Below, piece after piece: positions 22,640 to 33,600 of a stretch of DNA of 64,000 bases; position 1 is the stretch's first letter; each line of letters opens with the position of its first letter. The notes under the pieces were generated by a model. That model saw only the letters and a list, made by a program, of their open reading frames with translations, was not told the DNA's origin and did not search any database. A program made the translations under genes and the position numbers. The stretch spans positions 496,001 to 560,000 of the forward strand of contig CM055192.1 of assembly GCA_029224185.1 (NCBI GenBank). The letters are read 5' to 3'. This DNA comes from Karalla daura (Eukaryota; Chordata; Actinopteri; Chaetodontiformes; Leiognathidae).

Positions 22640-24950
22640 GAGTTTGTGAAATACTTTGACAGAGAGGGGACAGCATCTCTTGAATTTAATGACCTTCCAG
22701 GAGTCTCACTTTGTACCCTCTGGGAGACAGCAAAAGCAGCTATGCATGGTAAATTGTCTTACTCATCGCACAAAGAAGAAAGAAAAGAGAAGAAAATCAG
22801 GCTCAGGAAACAGATCTGCAGCGAAAAATTATAACACCAGAGTCTGCTTGTGCTGCTTCCCAAGAGGAACATATTTTGAGAGACATAAATAAATTGAAGC
22901 TTGAACTTTCTAAATTAAATGAGGAGCGACTCCAATTCCAACTGCAGAGGCTACGCTTTACAAATTTTCAACACAGCAACAAAGCAAGCAAGTAAGCAAA
23001 CTAACGTACACTTAAAGAGAAAACAACAATTACTTCCATTAGAAACTCAGCAGGAATAACAACCCACTCCCCTGAAGAAATTAATCACACCTTCAGGCAC
23101 TTTAATAAGAACTTAAACTCCTCTCAAATAGACCCACCAAGCACTGCTATAACACTCAATAAAGAACAGATCTCCACTCTGGACTAGCCCCCCTGCAGGA
23201 GCTCCATGAAGCTCTGTCAGATGCCAAATAATAAACCAACAGGACCAGACGGCTTCCCAACAGAATTATAGAGTTATGGCCAATAGTGGCACTTACCTAT
23301 TTTAGGACTCTACTAGACTTTAAAAAAGGCACATTTTCTGCCAGTATGAATTTCGCAAACATCAGCCTCCTCCTTAAAGCAGCAAAAGATCCCACTTTGC
23401 CGTCAAGCTATCGTCCCACCTCACTGATTAATGCCAATCTCAAGCTGATCTGCAAGGTCTTGAAAATATGGCTCCACACATAATACACACAGATCAGACT
23501 GGCTTTATCAAGGGTAGACAACCATCAAACAACACACTTAGACTCCTTAACGTAATGGACTATTCAAATACCCACAACCTGAACTCAACTCTATTGAATG
23601 CTTTTTCTGCATCTAGGGAGACTATTATCAACTAGAAGTTCCTCCTGTCTACGCTGCGTAAATTCGGATTCAGAGGGAACAGAGGGGAACAAGAGAGGGC
23701 TGTCCACTCTTTCCATCCCCATAATCATTGACTCATTGGCTACAGCTACCTGACAAAGTATAAACATCAAAAGGATTCAAACAACAACCCACGACCATAA
23801 AATGAGTCTCTAAGCTGATGATGTACAATTTTTTCTCCAGAACCCACAGTCTTCCCTCTCCGAGAGAATCAAGCTCTCAGCTCAGCCATATCTCAATACT
23901 CCATAAACGAGTCAAAATCTGTTGTCCTCTCACTTAAAAACAATTTTCAAAGCACATTTTCCCTTCCACTGCTGACAGGGAATATCAGATATCTGGGTGT
24001 CAGAAAAGACCCTGGATTATCTTAAAGACATTACAAAAACCCAAAGAATCTAGCGGGTTCGATCTGCCAAATTTCCACCATTATTTCCTAGCCAACAGAC
24101 TCCGGTATATCATAAAATGGATTACACATGGATCAGGCCTGGCTATGTATTGAACAAACATATTACAGAAAAATTTGAATCTCTGATTTACCATTCATCA
24201 GTAATACTCTTAAACTACATCGTTGTATGGAAAACCACAAACTAGCGACCTCTCTGACAGCCTGGTGGGAATTCCTCAAAATCACAGGGTGTTCACTTAT
24301 TCCATGCAGAGTCGCACCCATCTGGAACAACCCAGACATCCCTCAGATTACAAAGCTACTTACCTGCTCTTCTTGGAAGACAAAGGGGATAACACATCTA
24401 TCAGATATTAAAGACAGGAACCCCATTCCCTGACCTAGTGACGGAATATGGCATCAACAAAAATAGTTACAAATAGTTACACAAAATATTATATATTATA
24501 GTAAAATATTTACAACTCAAATCTATAATCCAGACTGAATTTAAAATTAGACCCAGCCAGGTGGATTTACATATCCTCCTGGCAATGGAACATTTTCTCA
24601 ACCTATCACCCCCAAAGCTACTATCAAAAATATACACACTGTTAACAAAGACCGACTGCTCAGTCTCTCTGCCCTCCTCTAAATGGGAGACAGACATGGC
24701 CATCACTCCAGACCATGAATTCTTGAAGCAGATCTGCCTTAACACCTTCAGAGTGACTTGTCCAACTTTGGAGCTCATACAATAATAAATTCTCCACAGA
24801 ACACATTACACATGAAGAAGGATGTTCAAAATGGGCCTTGCACAATCTGACACCTGCGCACATTACAGTTCCTTCCTGCCAGCCATCTCTACCCTCCCTG
24901 ATCAGATATGTGTGGTTGCAGGGCATAGCAGGGGCAAAAAAGCTCCGATG
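22640..24950 (+). pseudogene. L1-type ORF2 remnant (reverse transcriptase)
   Basis: Translation across several frames gives VKYFDREGT and WETAKAAMHGKL near 22640-22750, LRFTNFQHSNK at about 22950, NKPTGPDGFPTE at about 23235, then LPSSYRPTSLINANLKLICK at about 23390-23465 and QTGFIKGRQP at about 23490. These are reverse-transcriptase blocks in their usual order. At the catalytic block the expected aromatic residue of the [FY]ADD motif is a stop codon: TAA at 23811-23813, directly followed by ADDVQFF. C-terminal phrases such as FEIRPSQ-like and MFKMGLAQSDTCAH (about 24815-24860) follow. The endonuclease domain is missing. It is non-functional. Confidence 0.8.
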
Positions 24951-27240
24951 ATGATTTGAATCAAGACATGTTTGTAGAGGGGAACACACAATCCATGCAA
25001 TTACCTACTTTTATGCATCATCTTATTAATAAAAGCATTATTCCATTGTTCGTCATGTTTACACCAATGCAATAGTGTAGCTCAATAAAAACAAAAGTCT
25101 CAGAAGACCAGGACTCCAGGATTTCAATGATGACAGAGAGGATGAGACTGGATGAAAAGGGAAAGATGGACGAGAACAAGACCAGCTAGAGACTGATGGT
25201 CGCCTTTCATTCAGTGGGATATGTAAGTAATTTCATGTGTATTCATATTTATTTATAGGAACTTTGAATTTCATCTTTATACAAATATAGCTGATGAAAA
25301 AAAAAGGTTTGTGCCCTTAACCTGGAGTAACGTGAAGTGATTCATGAAGTATTTTTGTGTTTTTCAGGACTGCATAACTCCTGCAGATCACTAAACTCAG
25401 CACAGCATAAACCCCGACCCTGCTCTTGGATGGCCCCATCTTCTTCAGTCAGAAGAAGAGCCTGACCATCAGAAGTGTCTCTGATTGTTGTTACTTTCTG
25501 TGTCTCCTGTACTGGTGGCCAACATGTTGTTGTTAAAAAAACACAATTCTGTACATTGTTAGAACAGCTTTTAGATTCACATCATGGAGCAGGCCACCAC
25601 CAATGCTTTTTTCATACAATCTTGTCAAGACGTTTCAAATATGAGCTTTGGATCGATTAACCAGAGGTAAGCATTGAAGTAATGGCATATATTGAGCATG
25701 GCGATTTTGTGTTTTCAGGAGTTGTTGTGAATCATCAGATCTAAGCAAGTTAATAAAAAGCTTTAGAAAGCATTTATTGTTATCAAACAACTCATGAAAT
25801 GGATTTCCATAGGTTGCCTCAACCTTCCAGCATAAAGGACTAGGACTCTAGGAATACCTTGATGGTAAAGGAGATGAGACAAGGCCACAAGAAATGTATG
25901 AATAACAACAGGACCAGAGAGGTGATCACCTCATAGTTTATATGCTAAGCAACAGTCTTAAGCAACATCTTAAGAAACTACCTTTTTATTAACATATTTG
26001 TCTCATGTAGTGGAACAGTAACTTTTATGTCCACATGCTGCTCTAACTAGATGATGAAAAAACTTCCTCTCTCTGTTCCTCAGCACCCCTCAGTTTCCAG
26101 TTTAAATTATATATTTCTTAAGGAGAGTTATGGATATGCATATCTCTTCAGGTATAGGCTAAGAACTCTAATATCTTCTGTATTTCATATATATTTTGAT
26201 CTGAATTAAATATTTACATAATGTATTTCTTCCTTGTCACCACTAGAGGTCATTAGCATTAAAATCTCCGGATGGAAAGTGCATGTGCGGTTTTGTGTAC
26301 GTGCACATCTCATGAACTATTCTGCACCAAGTGAACACAAATACACATTGGACCAACATAAATGCAAATGAAATTTGAAAAGGCATGTCATTCTTATATA
26401 ACACAAACATATTCATCGATTGATGTTCTTTAAAAACTTGAAGCATCAAAATATCTGCTAATACTCAACTCTGAGGGTGGCGCAATTCAGCATTAACTTA
26501 AATTGAGCCACCAACGAAAAATATTTTTTTTAAAAATGAGTTAGCTAAGCAAAAGAATGAGCATTATGTCTAATGAAGGCCATCATACATACTTTTTACA
26601 GCTGTACATCTGTTTTTTTTATTTATGAACATTATAATTTTCCAATAAGATTTGTCTGCCAGGGCACCTACAGCTCACTTTTCCACAATGGTCTGGATGT
26701 TGATTTTCATCAACACATACACATACAGACATAGATATAACATTGGTTATTGTCCAGTACAGTTGTGGCAACGATTTGAAATCATTTGCAGTCACTGACT
26801 GTTACAATGAATAGAGCTGAAAGGCCCTTGCCCTAAACGACCCAATTTACCTGTTTGCTCATTTTACCCTATTAGAAGATAAAAACTTAATTTTAGTTTT
26901 ACGGTTCTTCTTAACAGCAGCAGGTGGCGCTCAAAGATCGATATCCGTTTACGATGGCAGGCCGGCACTACTCTTATTTTTAAAGTAACACATTTTTACA
27001 AAATACTATCATCAAAAGGGGCCTATTCACAAGCGAACATGTAGCCTAATTATAAACAATACACAGTAGTTGTCTTTGTTGTTGTTGCTGTTATTGTTGT
27101 TTTTATTAAACAATGTAGCCTCATTGTAATATATTACGATGAGATGCCTCTTCTGCCTTTAACCTTTCCTATTTTTAGGAGCAATGGGTTGTGGTAGCAA
27201 CGTGGGAGCATTCTACTACTAGTGCTGCTGCCACTAATCC
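24951..27240. other. Intergenic DNA with exon-like segments and diverged repeats
   Basis: No protein-coding exon is recognised. Two related stretches, at about 25105-25190 and 25845-25925, share GACNAGGACTCNAGGA, GAGATGAGAC-like and AACAAGACCAG-like phrases. A weaker relative lies at about 21740-21810. The segment 25369-25665 is bounded by TTTTTGTGTTTTTCAG and GTAAGC, a good acceptor and donor, but has no long frame. 26500-27200 is AT-rich with short GTTGTT runs near 27070. Confidence 0.4.
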
Positions 27241-27544
27241 TACTATATTTAAAATACCTCAGTGTGTCTGTATGAGCGTGTAAACCCCTCCCCTCCCGAA
27301 CAGATGATGCGCTGTGTGCGCTTGGTCTGATCCGACGCTTTCTGTGGCCAGAGCGCATTGAGTAGCGCGCATAGCAGCATCTCATGTGCACCTAGAGACA
27401 GACGAATACTGTACCAGCCTCCCCTTGCGCAGAGAAGATGGAACTAAAATAGACCCCCCACACACACACTTCATCCTCCTGATTTAATGCAGTGACTGCC
27501 GCTTGGGATCTCTGAACTTCTAATCCATACACCCAGGCGGGAAA
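27240..27544 (+). promoter_or_regulatory. olfml2a: olfml2a promoter and 5' UTR
   Basis: Upstream of the olfml2a ATG, a TATA-like TATATTTAAAA lies at about 27243. It is followed by a GC/CpG-richer region (27290-27430) that is the natural 5' UTR and proximal promoter. The start site is not determined. If transcription begins near 27275, the 5' UTR would be about 270 bases and contain a short upstream ORF (see separate entry). The region faces away from nr6a1, which is 12.5 kb to the left on the other strand. Confidence 0.5.
27438..27452 (+). promoter_or_regulatory. Upstream ORF, 4 codons (MELK)
   Basis: ATG GAA CTA AAA TAG lies 93 bases before the olfml2a start, in strong initiation context (A at -3, G at +4). 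The main ATG has A at -3 but T at +4. It would matter only if the transcript starts upstream of 27438. Confidence 0.4.
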
Positions 27545-27613
27545 ATGTGGAGATACATCAACCTGGTCGCCTGTCTGTTGGTTTTGTGCAAGGATGCGTC
27601 TTCACAGAGCAAG
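27545..27613 (+). CDS. olfml2a: olfml2a exon 1 (signal peptide)
   Basis: ATG at 27545, residues 1-23. There is a hydrophobic core (INLVACLLVLC) and a likely cleavage after the ASSQ region. It ends AAG|GTAAGA in phase 0 and joins exon 2 to give ...SQSK-IFGE, matching the SK-VFG junction remembered for human OLFML2A. Confidence 0.88.
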
Positions 27614-30600
27614 GTAAGATGAGACACCAAGGCTTCATTCATTTATTGTACAGCAATAATATACTCTGTACTGATACGGTGAAGCAGGGCTATATGGTCA
27701 ATCACTCCTGGTGGTAAGGATGTCCAACAGCGCATCCTGTTGCTCTGTGGCTCACCTCTCACCTGCTCCATGGTGCCTCTCCCTTAGCCAGATTAGTGAC
27801 TTGTCCAATACCCAACATCTTCCCAAATGCACACCTTTAAATTTCCTGCCTTTAACCTGCAGATGGTTCGAGATAGGTATCCTTTATGATTGAAGATAAT
27901 CTCTCCAATGAGGGCTTGCGTGTGACAGCGGTAACAATGGGTTTGTGTAATGATACCTCCAGTGTGTGTAGGAGCCGTGCCAGCAGAGTGTGGGAGAGAT
28001 GGCACTCACTGGGCTCACAGGAATATCTGCCTGCCCTTGTTTGCACAGCTGCTGGACTCCAGTAACCCCACACTCACTCTCGGCCTAATCTAGTTTGAAC
28101 ACACTCTCTCACACACACACACAAATGCGCCCGCGCACACGCATACACCGAATGTCAGGAGATAAATGCGTATCTCAATATAGAAGGACCAGTGGCCCTG
28201 TTCCTGCTGTGTGATGATCAACAGCTGCCAGAGGCTGAAGAAGATTATATATGTGACAGTAGTGGTGGTAGCAGTGGTAGGACATAGTAATAGAAATAAT
28301 AGCAGTTGTAGTGGCAGTTTTACAGTACTTGGTGTTAAATGATGGGAACACCATGTGGTTGTATAAGCTGAGGTAAAAGTTTTTGTGAGGAAAAACAAAG
28401 AGTACAGTATGAATCTGCAACAACATAGAGAGAAACAGTTGTGGGATTAGTGGCAACACTATTTTTAAAAGCAGTGAAGTAAAAGCTGGCAGAGACATTG
28501 AAATTTTGTGAAGAGTAGTGAATGTGGTAGCTGTGATATTAGTGTTAGTTGTAGCAGCTGTGCAGTAGACACAATGCTGTGGTAGTGCTTTACTGTCTCA
28601 ATACATTCTCAAAAAAATACAGGTTTAACGTGAAATCTTCCATTAAAAAATCTTTTAGATTAACTTCTGATGTTCTATAGTTGTTCGATTATATGAATAT
28701 CCCCAGTATTAGAGTGTTATGAGACATATTCTCTATATGTTGCATGACTATATGAGTTGCATGATTGGAAAAACATGGAAGAGTTCAATTGCTAAACTTA
28801 CATATAAAATGGAGATGACTTTCAGGCTGAGGGTAACACGCCACAAGCAGACCCCATGCTGCTGCCTGTTGGTACAGGATGAAGCCTCCATAAGGTCCTC
28901 AAAACCGAAGCAAAAGGATTAAATGTTAAATAATAGAAAAAACATTCACATTAATGCCTCAAGATACTACATTTAAACCAGTCCAGGACAGGGTCTGTGT
29001 AGTAAATCCATTCTTGTAGCTCTGTGCTTCCACACACCATGATGTGTCTGACCACTGATCCCTCAGCCGTCGCACTGCACGGGCACAGCTCAGCCTGGTG
29101 GGCACAGGAGATGCCTGATCACAGGCCCTGCAGCCAGTTATGGTGGCACTGACATTAATGAGAGACAAAGCCTGCTTAGAGGAGGCCATGCAGGGCACCA
29201 GAGAGTGCCGTGGGAACCATCGCATGTACCTGCTTTGTGTTTTGGTTGTAAACAAATCTGAGAACAATCGGAGCAAGGTCAGCCGGGGACTAGAGAGAAG
29301 GAGGCAGCAACTGTGTTCAGACTGCCAGTGCTGCAGAGACCGGGTTGTAGTCTGAACTCTGGATTCACTTTTCTTCCGGGTGAAGTCGAGATGACTGAGG
29401 CCGTGTTCATGAAATGACATTCTACCATGGCATGTTATGCCAACATCACTTTATTTTAATTGGGCATGTCACATGGTGTTTGATGCAGAGGCAACATTGG
29501 CAGTCTGCAGAAAGTCAAGGTTGAAACAAAGTTGCAAGATGTTGGAAGAACAATTTACACCCTGATTCTCACGTATTATGATAAAAGGCTGCTTTTGGTG
29601 GCACTGGTGTCAGGGGGAAGTATGCGCCATCCGGTCCAGCTGCTGGACCTTGCACATGACCAGGGATTTGCACAGATCTGACAGTGCTTGGCTTTGTTTC
29701 AAACCCTTATCATGGGTGTCGTGTTTTAGACCGTGAGGTCTCTCATGCATGGTTTTGACCATTCTCAATCCTTGAGCGCTACATTAACTAATTTTAAATC
29801 CCACCATCAAATCAATCTGCATGGATGCCAGGAGCACAGTAAGTGTCCTGTATCACTCGTCAAAAACACTCCACTTTTTGAAACAATGGTCCACAGCAAA
29901 TTCCTTGTTACAGTTCAAAGAGATCTGGATACGGTTTCAGATCCACTGTCACCAAAAATATTATGACAAGCCATTACAACACATTCTTGTTTACATTACA
30001 GAGATTGTATTTACACTCCACATACTGAAAGCATCTTTGGCCATAGTTTTTCACAGACTTCCCACAGTTCATCCCCTTTCTATATCAGTGCAGATCCCTA
30101 CATTCTTAACAGCAAAATTTACAATCAGACACAGGACATTTTGTTCAATTTTAGCCTCCGTCAATCTACAATACATGTCCCTATTAGCGCATGGCCTTTC
30201 AAAGTTTGCATGCAAAGCATGTGGACTGTTATGTTCTGCTAACAAACATCAAATTCATCTTCAGTTCTCATGTTGTGTCAGGAATGCAAATGACTGCCTA
30301 AGAAAGCCTGGTATTGCATGCGATGCAGGTGAAGGGCTTGTGTAGACACTTGCTTTAGGTCTCTGGCTAGCATTTCTAGAAAGAGAAATGGATTTGCAAT
30401 AAATGTAAAATATTTCATCATTTACCCAGTTTTTCCCTAAGCTTAAGGTCATTTGACATCTGGGGAAGTTTTCATAGCCATATTTTGCCTCCAGTTAAAC
30501 AAGGGGGATATTATTATCATTATTTTTGTGGTATTATTATCACAAAAAGTTGAGTGCTCGACTGTTTGTTGGTCAGGCTGTTTTGTTTTGTTTTTTGCAG

Positions 30601-33600
30601 TTTTTTGCTGTCTCCACTCGTGCCCTGTTGGTGCCCTGTTGGACTCCCAGGCTTGACTGCAACTGGCCATGCAGACCATCTAAAGATTATCAAAAAAGTC
30701 CTTGATGGATATTTGAGAAGTCATGTTTTGCATTTAACATCTGTACCGTGTACCAGTCCGCTGCAGTCTTTGTTGGTGCTTGATGTTTCAGGCAACAGAG
30801 CAAACCAAAAGGTCAACTCTGTCACTGAAAAGGTTCATTTCTTCCTATTTATATAGAAAATTAAATATATCTTCCACTGAGCTCCAATGCACTCTGCTTG
30901 GAATTATACTCTGCTTGGGGCACAACCAGTAATGTTAAGTGTCTTCATTATGTGCTATTGAAGGGATTACCATCGCAACTATGTTGCTACCTTGATTCAG
31001 AGCTTTGTGGCTTTCGCTTTTGAGAAATACTGATGATTGATTGGTGGGCAATACATTAACTATGATATTAAAAAAAAAATCCTGGCTTTCCTCAAACTCC
31101 ACATCGGGTCATTGAGTATATTATAATAGTCATTCTCTAACACGCATCATTCATAATATGATAGATGGTCATATGGATATTGTTTCCTGATGATGCACAT
31201 TGACAGTTGAAAAGAGGCTGTCTGGGCAGGAGCAGGAATGTAGATGTGTACCCTCGAAAGCAGCAAGTGATTGATACAATTTGTGTTCAGCTAATTAACG
31301 TCCCTGTGCTAATGCTGTGTTTTTGTTTATAGCCCGAGCCAGCGACCTCGGGTATCATCTCCGGACTCAAAGATTTCATGTAATTCCCCTCTCATAATAA
31401 GTTAATCTTTACAGTGGCACAGTATGACTTTATCATAAGCGCTACTAATTAGGGTATAACTCAGGCGGACACTCTGGACTGGAATGCAGACTCGAGTTTT
31501 GGTCTTGAGCACTCTTGACAGGAGATGATGTGGGTTTTAAAGTGATACTCCATCTTTTTAAAATCACAAGCTTGATTGGCTTTAGGCCAATAAGAACTGG
31601 TGTTCACCAGGTCTTTTTGCATAGAAAAAAAGGTCAAAAAACAAAGAGTGGGGACTTGCATTAGTTGCAGGTCAAAACAGGAACCACAGTATTAATGTTT
31701 GTGCTCAACATTTGAGTGTTGCCATAGGACACCTGCATTGCCTGGCCTTTTCCCCATACAGTTGTCCCAATGATTGCCAGCTGGCAAAGCACTAAAAGGG
31801 GAGGATATCCTTGTTTATATGAGCAAGGCTGCAGTTACAACAAGCCTGTGCTACTGAAACACTGACTGCAATACTGAGGCTGACCAATGCAGCAGCCATT
31901 GTATAACACATCTTGTGTTTTTAGCAATCCGGAGCACAATCGGGGTTTCACTTCATTACTGTCAGAGTGTGTTAGCTGTTAAAGGCTGCGGCGCTTGATC
32001 TAATAGTGCTTTCTGCTGTGCACAGGCTCCTTTCCTCTTATTGTGCAGACATGAGTTCATGTTTGACCAGAGTTCTTTTTGACCTGAAACTTGACTGCAT
32101 TCGAGAGGTCAAGGCCGAAGACTGAAAGCTCAAAGCATGCGTTAAGCACTCAGTACTTTTAATTATTAGCACTCTTAATTGTGTTGCCTGTTCTCATGCT
32201 GGTAGGTCAGCCTGGCATGACATGCTGGACGGTCAATGAGGCACGCCAGCGCACATGATTTGACAGGAGGAGGTGCAAGCAGGCAGAATGATCCCTATTT
32301 TTCATGATAGGCAATTGCTAAATCTCTCTCGTTCCAGCAAAGCTTGCAAGGTACCAATTCAGGCCTCCTTGACTAGACAAAACATCAAGTAGAAAACTAA
32401 TTCTGGCTGGAATTTCTTTGACTTCTCCAATTTAATTCCATCTTAAGCTGATGTTGTTATGCAGCCATCAGCATTTGGCTGCTATTGAACAATGCAGCTC
32501 AGCAGGCTCGTGGGCATAGCCTATACTAAAGAAGTTTAATCTGCTAATCCAGTCTGTTTTCATGTGGCTGCAGGATTTGTCAACCTGCTGCCTTTTCACT
32601 TGACATGGGTCAGAATTGGCCTGGCTACGCACACAGGAGTCCTACCCTATATCGGACCCCCTCCCAACTTCAGCAGGAGTGGAAGGAGAAGCAAGGAGAA
32701 GCTCTTTCACTTTGCTTGCATTCCTGCACTAATGAGCCCCCACCTTCTCCACCACTCCTCCCGCTTACCTTCAGCTTGCTCCTACCATACAGAAGACTCC
32801 CTGAATTGTTCAAATGGTTTGCTCGGGAAAAACCATTACCTGATGTAGTATGAGCAACATGACCAAATGAGAATGACACGATTAAGAGTCTTACATTTTC
32901 AGATAAACCAACAACTTCATTTTAATTCCTTGTTTTAATTCCCCATATGATTTTCTTTACACTTTTGAACTTCATTGTTTTCCTGTTTTTGACTTTACAA
33001 CATAGCATATGTCCAAGTTCTAGACTTGAACAGGAGTACTTTCTATTGATATTTTAGAACTTTTTGACTAGACAATATCCTCACAAACAAGGGTCACACT
33101 TTTTGGGAGACTAGAGTATAAATGGAGGTATATAGGGTGAATTCCCAATATAGTCATCCAAACTTAGAAGGCAGTAAATATTTTACCTAAGATTCTTTCT
33201 TTGTAGTCTGAGAAGCCCACATCCCACACTTTTGTCCCATGCTCATCTGTGTCACAAAACTTCTTTCCCAATAAAAATGGTACCTGGTGCTAGAAGTCCC
33301 TAAATCTCAATAGGGAAAGACAACACAGCAGACCTATTGCTAGTAGTGAGTGAGAAGCCCTTTTCACACATGCATCCTAAATCAGCATTTACAATGGGTT
33401 TAAATGGATAAGAGGCATGTGTGAACCTGACCTGGGGTGTTCTGAATGAGCTCATTTCAAAACAGTTATCAACCTAGTCTAAATTCAGCCCTGCACTGGC
33501 GTGCTGCCCTTTTTGTTGATTTAACCAGAGCCTTTGACTGTTGGCTTTAAACCTAAACACTAAACACTCAACACCATCTGATATTGGTACTTATGCAGAA

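Larger units (their letters stand above)
22040..24950 (+). mobile_element. L1-type LINE, internally deleted and decayed
   Basis: A non-LTR retrotransposon in plus orientation. It begins with an ORF1-like coiled-coil region (22046-22600), then jumps to the part of ORF2 between endonuclease and reverse transcriptase (from about 22640). It continues through RT and the C-terminal region to about 24950. The ORF1 C-terminus and the whole AP endonuclease domain are missing, which implies an internal deletion of several kb relative to a full element. Stops and frameshifts are numerous in ORF2. No poly-A tail or target duplication was identified with confidence. It is inactive. Confidence 0.85.

Noticed and set aside
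26051..26100. Box C/D snoRNA-like start (ATGATGA)
   Set aside because: No D box or terminal stem at a suitable distance.
28959..29420. 153-codon minus-strand frame in olfml2a intron 1
   Set aside because: No recognisable family and overlaps a plus-strand frame of similar quality. No supporting signals.
31333..31379. Possible extra coding exon of olfml2a between exons 1 and 2
   Set aside because: It would shift the frame and introduce an early stop, while direct joining of exon 1 to 34191 gives the expected SK-[IV]FG junction and full frame. Kept only as a speculative poison exon.
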